A stretch of 39,922 nt of DNA from Streptococcus mitis. Lineage in GTDB: Bacteria > Bacillota > Bacilli > Lactobacillales > Streptococcaceae. Under the pieces are notes generated by a model, which worked only from the letters and a program-made list of their open reading frames with translations, was not told where the DNA came from and did not search any database. Position 1 is the stretch's first letter. Every line of letters begins with the position of its first letter. The stretch spans positions 1-39,922 of the forward strand of contig NZ_CAMIAF010000022.1 of assembly GCF_946190375.1 (NCBI RefSeq), read 5' to 3'. Made by a program: the position numbers and the translations under genes. Below are positions 34,401-39,922 of the stretch, piece after piece.

Positions 34401-37400
34401 ATGGAGTTGTTACTTTTTCGTTGTTTACTGGAGTTGTTGAAGGAGAGATAACGTTACCTTCTTCATCCTTATACTCAACAATGACCGTTCCATCTTCAGC
34501 AACAACAGTTGGAGTGTAAGTAGTTGTTACAGTAGTACCGTTGATATCTGCAATTTGTACACGTACTGGTGTAGCTTTGCCTGTAAATTCTTCAGTTGGT
34601 TGGAATGTAATGACATTAGTTGTTTTATCAAGAGTGTAAGTTCCTTCACCATCAACCGTAACTGTAGTTACAGCATTTCCATTCGCATCAAGAAGTGTCA
34701 AAGTACTCTTATCAAGAGCTACTGATTTTGGTTGACCATCTTCACCTAATACTTCAGATGTTTCTCCTTTGGCGAAGTTCAAAGTCGTAGCATCTGTATC
34801 AGGAATGTCAAAAACAATTTGTGATGTTTGCACTTGACCTTGCTTACCAGCTGTCGCTGATTCTTTAGCTGTTGGGACTACAGGAACTACTGTTGGAGTA
34901 TAAGTAGCTGTACCTGTGATGACTGTTGATTCATCTTTTTCATTAGTAATAGTAGCTGATGCTTGAACTTTTACTGGTGCTGGTGTTCCTGTATAAGTTG
35001 CAACTGGTTGGAATGTTACTTTGCCTGTTGTTGAATCAATTGTGTATGTACCAACATTTTCAACAGTCACTGAAGTTGCAGTCGTTGGATTTCCAGTAGC
35101 TGGATCTACAAGTTTGTAATTTGATACTGGAGCACTCTCATCTGATGATGAGAATAGTGGCGTTTCTGACTGCTGTTCACCTTGGATATTCTTAGATGTT
35201 ACATTTTCACCAGTAAGCGTGATTGGTGTTACAGTTGGTTTATAAGTAGCTGTTGCTGTCTCACCATTTGAATCTGTTGCTTGAACAGTTACTCCTGTCC
35301 CTTCTCCAGTAAATGTTGGGACTGGTACGAAGGTTACAACACCTGTTTTTGGATCAATTGTGTATGTTCCTTCATTTGCGATTGTAACACTAGTAGTTGG
35401 TTGTAGAGTTGTGGGATCAAGTAACTGACGTTTCGCAATTGTTACTGATGAATCTGATGTTTCAAATTCTGGTGTTCCAGTTTGTGTTTTGCCTTGAACG
35501 TCTGTAGATGTTGCATTTTCAGCTGTCATAGTTACATCTGTTACAGTTGGTGTGTAAGTAGTCGTTACAGTAGTACCATTTGCATCTGCAATACGTACAC
35601 TAACTGGTTTTGTAACAGTTCCTGTGAATGTTGCGACTGGTTGGAAAGTAATAACATTTGTCGCTGTATCCAGTGTATAAGTTCCCTCATTTGCAACTGT
35701 TAAAGATGTTACAGCAACACCATCTGCATTAAGAAGAGTTACTGATGCTGTATTAAGATCAACAGATTTTGTTGTATTTGCATCAATAGAAACTGTTCCT
35801 TTAGCAAAGTTTACAGTTGTATCATCTGTATCTGCTGCGTCAAACTTAATAGCAGAAGTTTGGGCTTTCCCTTGAGGTCCAGTTGTTTGAGACGCTACTG
35901 CTGTTGGTTTTACTGGAACTACTGTTGGTGTATATGTAGCTGTCGCAGTTGCAGTAATATTAGCATTGTTAGTATCTGTACCTAAAATAGCAGTTAGTTT
36001 GACAGTTACTGGAGTTGCTGGTCCTGTGAATGTTGGAAGTGGTTTAAAGGTTACAACACCTGTTGCTGGGTTAATTGTATAAGTTCCCTCATTTGCAACT
36101 GTTAAAGTATCAACTAGACTACCGTCAGTTGCAACCAACTTAGCTGGTGATGTTGCACTTGGTGAGATGGTTGAACCATCACCTACAGAAGTAAAGGTTG
36201 GTGTTCCTGTTTGAGTAGCTCCTTGGATATCAGATGATGTAGCATCGTGACCTTCAATCGTGTCTGTTACTGTAATGTGGTAAGTAGTTGTAGCTGTTGA
36301 TGAGCCAGCCCCATGATCCACACCAGATTCAGTTCCACCTATTGTAGCATCTGTAGTGTAATTGCCATTACTATCAATAACGTCAACTGTTACTGTATAG
36401 ACTCCCACTTCATTCAGTGTATAACCACTGGCAAGATTATAGTTACTTGCATCTTGTTTAGTATCATAAGCCTTCTGAACTCCTGAAGGAGATGTTACCG
36501 TAATACGAGTAATGTAAGTTGTTTTTCCGTACTTAGTATCTTCTGTATCAGAGATTGTCACTGCAGCTTTTGCTTCATTACGGAGATCTACCGCAGTTCC
36601 TTTTGTAGACGTATAATCCTGTGAACTTGCTGTTGGTTTTGTATTAACTACAGTTGCAACATCTGAGTTTGTCGCAATTGTGCCTCTAATAATACCACCA
36701 AATCCTGATTTAGTTTGCACCTCCCAAGAATTGTCACCCAATTTGGTAGCAGTCACTTCTGTACCATCTGATGAAGACCAAGTATTGGAATGTTTATCAT
36801 AAGTGATTGTTACTGACATTCCATCACCTGCTTGACTAGTATTCTGAGAAGAATATACAGTGAGTGGGCGAGTTGGTGTATCAACACTTGTTACTTTACC
36901 ATTTATATCTAGCTGACGAGTATACTCATAGATGTAGAATTTCATTGCTCCATCTTGTTGCGCTTCAGTATACACTTCGCGTTTTGTCCACGTTGTAGTT
37001 CCATCACCATTTGGTGTCTTTACTTCAGCATAATCAGCTGGAAGTTCCCAATGACCAGATGTACTGTTTAATTTTGCGATGTGTTTTTGACCGTCAGTTC
37101 CAGTTAATTCAACTTGTTCACGTAGGAAAGTTCCCTTAACATTTTCAGATGATGATTCTACTTTAATGTTATCCACACCAACTTTTGCGGTTGCTTCTGA
37201 TGTGACGGGAATATTAAAGACAGTATTAGAATCTACGGCACCTAATTCTTGATTTTCAGTAACTGCTGTATTGGTTGAGCCACTATCTACAAGCCACTTA
37301 CCGTTAACCACTTTTAGATTTGTTACAGTTCCATCTGGCATCGTTACTTTTGCACTTGTTGCACCTTTAGAGATTTTAACAGGAACTGTTGTTGAGTAAG

Positions 37401-39465
37401 TTTCAACGTTTTGAACCTCAACTTTGGGTTTCACCACAACTGTGAGGGAAGCATGCGCCTCTTGACCTGATTGGTTCCAAACATTATTATTAGCCAGTTT
37501 ATCGTAATCTTTAGCATATACTGAGACAGTATAGATACCTGCCTCCGTAACCTTCCCTCCAATAATAGCATTACCCTTATTGGTTCTACCATTAGCTTGC
37601 TCATCTTTTGTACTATCAGAAAGACTGTAGTTGGTCCCAGGAATCAACACTTTAGAATCATCTAAAGTCGTTCCTGTAGTATTATAGCCTGACACACCAG
37701 TCACAGCTGGTGAATTCTGTTTACGAACTGTAATTACCTTGCCTTCAGCTGTTGTATAATTATAGTTTCCAGCAGTACCCTTAGGAATCGCACTTGATCC
37801 AGCATCATCATAAAATCGGATATTGATATTCGCATCATCACCTACAGTACGTTCATAACGAGCAGAATCAGATTCTATTGTAGGAGGTGTGGTGTCTTGC
37901 CACCCTACCCAACCAGCACGTAAATTCTGAAGTCGAAAAGTTACTGAACGACCGTCAGTATGGCTTGCAGTTACATCAAAACGTAAATCATATACCCCGT
38001 TTTCAATATTGGCAGAGATCACCCCTTGAATAGTATCTGTAGCCTCATCATATGCTAAACCAGGAACAAGGTTGGTTGGTGTTACAGAAGTAAGACTCCA
38101 GCCAGCTTGCTTAGCAGCCTCTGTAACAGCAATACGATCTTTTAATCCTTTAATATATACGCGATCAATTCCTTGTTCGTATCCATATCCGTAAATTTCA
38201 GTAGCTAGGTATTCATACCCACCGTTAGCTGAATAAATCGCAGTTGCTGCATTTGAAATCCTTGAACCATCTGCACGAAGTTTATTTCTCCATAAAGGAG
38301 CCTCTTCTGCTAACTTTTTAGCAGCCTCTGGTGTTAAAGGATAATCAACACGCCCTGTATTATTATGTCCTCTTGTTCCACCTTGTTCAGTATGCATCCC
38401 ATTTCCAGCATTTTGTTGATCTCCATCACGTTGGTTAGAATACACAACTACTTCTAGGCCTGAAGTATCAGTTCCAGCCCCTTTGGTTAGTGTCATTTCT
38501 TGGTGTGGAATTGTATATGTATCTGATCCTGTATGGATTGTTGCATTTATTTCTGAAGCATGAGTAGTACTTGAAGATCCTTCAACATAAAAATCTTGTG
38601 CTGCCAACGCTACAGCAAACTTCCCATCACGACCAATTCCTGCTTTTTTAAGCTCACTGTAAACCGCAAGAATTGATTCATTTAAGCGGGCTAATTGGGC
38701 ATCTACTTGTTCCTTTGTGACACTCTTGTCAGCTAAAAGAATTTTTGATTCGTCAATTACGGATTGGTTCTTGGCTACCGCTGCTTCAATTGCAACTCGA
38801 TTCTCTTCTGCTACTTCCTTCTTACGAAGTTCTGTAACCGCAAGTGTATTGGTTACATCTGCTTCTGATGAAACTTTATCGAGTTCTGATTTAGCTTCTG
38901 AAAGAGCTTTTTCTGTTGGTGTAGCGTTTCTTTCCGCTTCTTCTTTTGCTACCTTATCTTTATCAGCCTGTTCTTTCTCTAATCCAAGTTTATTTGATTC
39001 AGTTACAACTGTTTTCAATGAAGCAAGAATATCTTTTTGAATATTTACCTCTTCTTGCTTGGCAGTTTCATTTGCCAAAACAGATTTCGCAGTAGCTAAG
39101 GCTTCACGAGCATTGGCTACAACTGAGGCATCCGCATACTTAGCATTGGATAATGCAGCCTCTAAATTTGAAATACTCGTTTCAAGAGGTGACTTATTTA
39201 CTTTAACTACTTCTTTCTTAGGTGTTTCAGCTGTCTTTTCTGTCAACTGAATATTACTTTCTCCTAATTCTGGAGAAGTATTTCCTACTTTCTGAATATT
39301 TTCTTTGAAATCTGAAACTGGATTTTGTTCAGTCGCTGAAACTGCTCCATTTCCCAAAAACATCAAACCAGCCGCAATCGCTACCGATGCCGCGCCGAAA
39401 CTATACTTACGAATACCGTAACGTATATACTTTTCCGTTCTAAAATCTTGCTGTTTGCCCTTCAT
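31456..39465 (-). CDS. Giant LPXTG adhesin with CshA-type repeats and mucin-binding-like modules
   Basis: The 2669-residue surface protein has a YSIRK-type signal (RYGIRKYSFGAASVAIAAG, residues 14-32), used for secretion at the septum, and a sortase A signal LPNTG at 2636-2640 with a hydrophobic helix and KKKED tail. Residues 50-250 are charged helical coils. A globular region follows (about 270-520), then Ig-like segments (525-1070). Seven CshA-type fibril repeats (GTxTF ... NEGTYTID ... TFTP) occupy about 1072-1657 and 1955-2168, with MucBP and Mub-like modules at about 1658-1951 and 2170-2385. The proline-rich part before the anchor has further PGY modules. Binding to host mucin or fibronectin is inferred from family only. 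Confidence 0.94.
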   Translation of the reverse strand: MKGKQQDFRTEKYIRYGIRKYSFGAASVAIAAGLMFLGNGAVSATEQNPVSDFKENIQKVGNTSPELGESNIQLTEKTAETPKKEVVKVNKSPLETSISNLEAALSNAKYADASVVANAREALATAKSVLANETAKQEEVNIQKDILASLKTVVTESNKLGLEKEQADKDKVAKEEAERNATPTEKALSEAKSELDKVSSEADVTNTLAVTELRKKEVAEENRVAIEAAVAKNQSVIDESKILLADKSVTKEQVDAQLARLNESILAVYSELKKAGIGRDGKFAVALAAQDFYVEGSSSTTHASEINATIHTGSDTYTIPHQEMTLTKGAGTDTSGLEVVVYSNQRDGDQQNAGNGMHTEQGGTRGHNNTGRVDYPLTPEAAKKLAEEAPLWRNKLRADGSRISNAATAIYSANGGYEYLATEIYGYGYEQGIDRVYIKGLKDRIAVTEAAKQAGWSLTSVTPTNLVPGLAYDEATDTIQGVISANIENGVYDLRFDVTASHTDGRSVTFRLQNLRAGWVGWQDTTPPTIESDSARYERTVGDDANINIRFYDDAGSSAIPKGTAGNYNYTTAEGKVITVRKQNSPAVTGVSGYNTTGTTLDDSKVLIPGTNYSLSDSTKDEQANGRTNKGNAIIGGKVTEAGIYTVSVYAKDYDKLANNNVWNQSGQEAHASLTVVVKPKVEVQNVETYSTTVPVKISKGATSAKVTMPDGTVTNLKVVNGKWLVDSGSTNTAVTENQELGAVDSNTVFNIPVTSEATAKVGVDNIKVESSSENVKGTFLREQVELTGTDGQKHIAKLNSTSGHWELPADYAEVKTPNGDGTTTWTKREVYTEAQQDGAMKFYIYEYTRQLDINGKVTSVDTPTRPLTVYSSQNTSQAGDGMSVTITYDKHSNTWSSSDGTEVTATKLGDNSWEVQTKSGFGGIIRGTIATNSDVATVVNTKPTASSQDYTSTKGTAVDLRNEAKAAVTISDTEDTKYGKTTYITRITVTSPSGVQKAYDTKQDASNYNLASGYTLNEVGVYTVTVDVIDSNGNYTTDATIGGTESGVDHGAGSSTATTTYHITVTDTIEGHDATSSDIQGATQTGTPTFTSVGDGSTISPSATSPAKLVATDGSLVDTLTVANEGTYTINPATGVVTFKPLPTFTGPATPVTVKLTAILGTDTNNANITATATATYTPTVVPVKPTAVASQTTGPQGKAQTSAIKFDAADTDDTTVNFAKGTVSIDANTTKSVDLNTASVTLLNADGVAVTSLTVANEGTYTLDTATNVITFQPVATFTGTVTKPVSVRIADANGTTVTTTYTPTVTDVTMTAENATSTDVQGKTQTGTPEFETSDSSVTIAKRQLLDPTTLQPTTSVTIANEGTYTIDPKTGVVTFVPVPTFTGEGTGVTVQATDSNGETATATYKPTVTPITLTGENVTSKNIQGEQQSETPLFSSSDESAPVSNYKLVDPATGNPTTATSVTVENVGTYTIDSTTGKVTFQPVATYTGTPAPVKVQASATITNEKDESTVITGTATYTPTVVPVVPTAKESATAGKQGQVQTSQIVFDIPDTDATTLNFAKGETSEVLGEDGQPKSVALDKSTLTLLDANGNAVTTVTVDGEGTYTLDKTTNVITFQPTEEFTGKATPVRVQIADINGTTVTTTYTPTVVAEDGTVIVEYKDEEGNVISPSTTPVNNEKVTTPFTTEPKEIPGYTLVKVETTNGQVDEGTKKVSGKVTNDPTTVTYTYRKNVQTATISYYDITTGAEVAIDSAKVPEASVETVEGVYKGTIDFVNREKAIAALEKAGYTLVEDGFVAATTADKLFDNDTAVNQNFTVTVKQRVEPVTPNDEKPVPGQPVNPEDPNSPVWPSTAENLELTKTVTRTIKYRYNDENGKEVTADKVQTVTFTRSASVNLVTGNVEYTDWSAAQTLEEVVSPEVANYTYDKKTVTSLEVTNESTDSIVYVIYKPVAPTTTPATSTDIQGKTQTGTPTYKHADGTELKPTTDNPAKFVGTEETTIPATKDGKTVGTYTIDPTGTVTFTPNKDFVGTPDSAKVVVTDPTNGTTVESSYTPTVTPVTPTGVDTSSTGPKNTPQSGTPTFVPGHKDVPMDNTVPATFEDGTTSKTVPNEGTYTVDATGRVTFTPNKDFVGTATGVTIVRKDTNGTVAKAKYIPTVYEVKSDTQVATVTYKDTNGTILGEVDILQGDSGSEMNYSTAERINVLKKLGYELVSDEFTKADGSKQSFDNDTKAIQKFVVTVQPRLVPVIPSDVTPVPGQPIDPEDPNSPVWPESVKELTTSEEVTRTITYVDGDGKEVTTSVTSSVKFTRDAKVNLVTGEVTYGEWKEATTDVLSGNKLPLVKGYIAVSGDIEASTKDQTVKAEDKDIIQKVVYKKLGAWIPNVPGQTNPPRIDYPNDPNGDPTKPGIPTEDIVIPYVPGYIPRDKDGNPLKPVDPEDPTKGYVPPTLPTDPSQDTPINYTKITTSYVTVDPNGKEVSIPNYPREDGEQPKKDIPGYRFVETKKLPNGDTVHVYEKVITPTPAPQPTPGKEITTTWTDENGNPLKPTEPGSKEPGRIPGYEYVKTVTDPNGNIRHIFRKVEMPTPTPVEPVQPVSPQEPETPEQQVTPEMPTVPKQPKQPATLKYVDGQKELPNTGTEANASLAALGLLGALSGFGLLARKKKED
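32310..34264 (-). repeat. Repeated Mub-like and CshA-type modules in the adhesin gene
   Basis: Two Mub-like modules (about 33612-34264 and 32310-32958) share a PVTPVPGQPxxPEDPNSPVW linker, and two CshA-type units between them have closely matching DNA (33059-33100 and 33361-33400). Such long near-repeats can recombine. Confidence 0.75.
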
Positions 39466-39532
39466 TAGACTTAGAACCTCCTTTATGCATGTTTTTTAAT
39501 ATTGAATTGAAGTATCCAGACAAATAAAAAGA

Positions 39533-39542
39533 CCCCCCCCCC
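39533..39542. repeat. Homopolymer of ten C/G in the adhesin leader
   Basis: Ten consecutive C on the plus strand (ten G on the adhesin mRNA) lie 68-77 bp before the adhesin start codon. The window otherwise has no comparable G or C run. Confidence 0.9.
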
Positions 39543-39615
39543 TTAAATTTTTTAGTAATATTAAGAGGTTATCATTTTGAAAAAGGTTGCCCAATAATTA
39601 TCAATATCACTTAAT

Positions 39616-39644
39616 ATTGTATCATGCCACTATTATTAATTCAA
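39616..39644 (-). promoter_or_regulatory. Adhesin promoter
   Basis: TTGAAT (39639-39644), 17 nt and TACAAT (39616-39621) on the minus strand, preceded by TGA before the -10. This gives a leader of about 144 nt containing the G run. Confidence 0.68.
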
Positions 39645-39794
39645 GTTTAATGCCTATATATAATTATCATCTCAATCTAATAGCTAACTTCTCAAAGTAA
39701 CTTCCACTTGCCTGACCAAAGTGGAAATTAGTCTAAAACGGATTTTTATGGTGGAATTAAGTATGAGACGTTTGAGTTAGAAATGAGATTCACT

Positions 39795-39922
39795 ATGACA
39801 AAACATAAACATCTTACCCTTTCAGACCGTAATGATATCCAACTGGGCTTAGAGCGCGGTGAAACCTTCAAAGCTATTGGACAGTCCATTCTAAAAGACC
39901 CAACTACTGTTTCTAAAGAAGT
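39795..39922 (+). mobile_element. IS30-family transposase, 5' part (runs off the window)
   Basis: The first 42 codons encode MTKHKHLTLSDRNDIQLGLE, then RGETFKAIGQSILKDPTTVSKEV, the helix-turn-helix start of IS30-family transposases. An in-frame ATG at 39783 would add four residues, and no strong ribosome site picks between them. The catalytic DDE part and right end lie outside the window, so integrity is unknown. Confidence 0.85.

Larger units (their letters stand above)
39466..39794. other. 329-bp gap: adhesin leader and divergent region
   Basis: The gap holds an AGGAGG site about 11 nt before the adhesin ATG, a run of ten G, the adhesin promoter, and on the right a hairpin (ttccactt/aagtggaa, 39702-39726) and the leader of the plus-strand transposase. 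No other gene is seen. Confidence 0.8.

Overview
The window looks like chromosome from a Mitis-group Streptococcus (S. mitis, S. oralis or S. pneumoniae relatives). It has low GC and dense coding. It carries a 107-bp RUP element and two BOX elements, which are typical of pneumococcus and its close relatives. It also encodes an L-lysine-type MurE, an AliB-like peptide-binding lipoprotein, and a YSIRK/LPXTG surface protein. From memory, much of the order from greA to rpsF matches the S. pneumoniae chromosome, but the large adhesin and the flanking IS30-type gene look like accessory material. Almost every gene is on the minus strand; murE and the partial transposase at the right edge are the exceptions.

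Region by region. 1-3.2 kb: a GNAT acetyltransferase, then the NAD salvage pair pncB-nadE, closed by two stacked terminators. 3.2-4.5 kb: a small operon of an XRE-type regulator and two related membrane proteins, joined by a duplicated stop/start junction. 4.5-6.8 kb: a GNAT gene with a fully consensus promoter, a remnant of a HAD hydrolase, an amino-acid permease, and a BOX element in the permease leader. 6.8-15.3 kb: greA, mltG, two overlapping GNAT genes, murC, a charged hypothetical protein and a SWIM/SNF2 helicase. 15.3-18.0 kb: a C-S lyase and a trans-sulfuration enzyme with a perfect MET-box upstream, then a BOX element. 18.0-22.7 kb: a small hypothetical protein, a RUP, aliB and a MurJ/YtgP-type flippase. 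22.7-26.4 kb: murE (divergent from the flippase, with overlapping -35 boxes), two overlapping hypothetical genes and ppaC. 26.4-29.9 kb: a GIY-YIG protein, a tRNA1(Val) methyltransferase, an S1-domain protein, a HAD-cyclophilin fusion and a GNAT gene. 30.0-31.4 kb: a tandem array of terminator-like hairpins, then the rpsF-ssb-rpsR operon. 31.4-39.5 kb: one 2669-residue cell-wall-anchored adhesin with CshA-type repeats and mucin-binding-like modules. Its leader contains a run of ten G. 39.8 kb to the end: the start of an IS30-family transposase.

How the genes work together. Several genes serve peptidoglycan synthesis (murC, murE, the lipid II flippase candidate and mltG). The rpsF operon couples ribosome and replication proteins. 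The pncB-nadE and trans-sulfuration pairs are compact metabolic operons. No complete new defence or biosynthetic system is visible. The most interesting signals are regulatory or architectural: the homopolymer in the adhesin leader, the terminator array after rpsR, the duplicated coupling junction, the overlapping divergent promoters that may give a leaderless murE transcript, and the MET-box.
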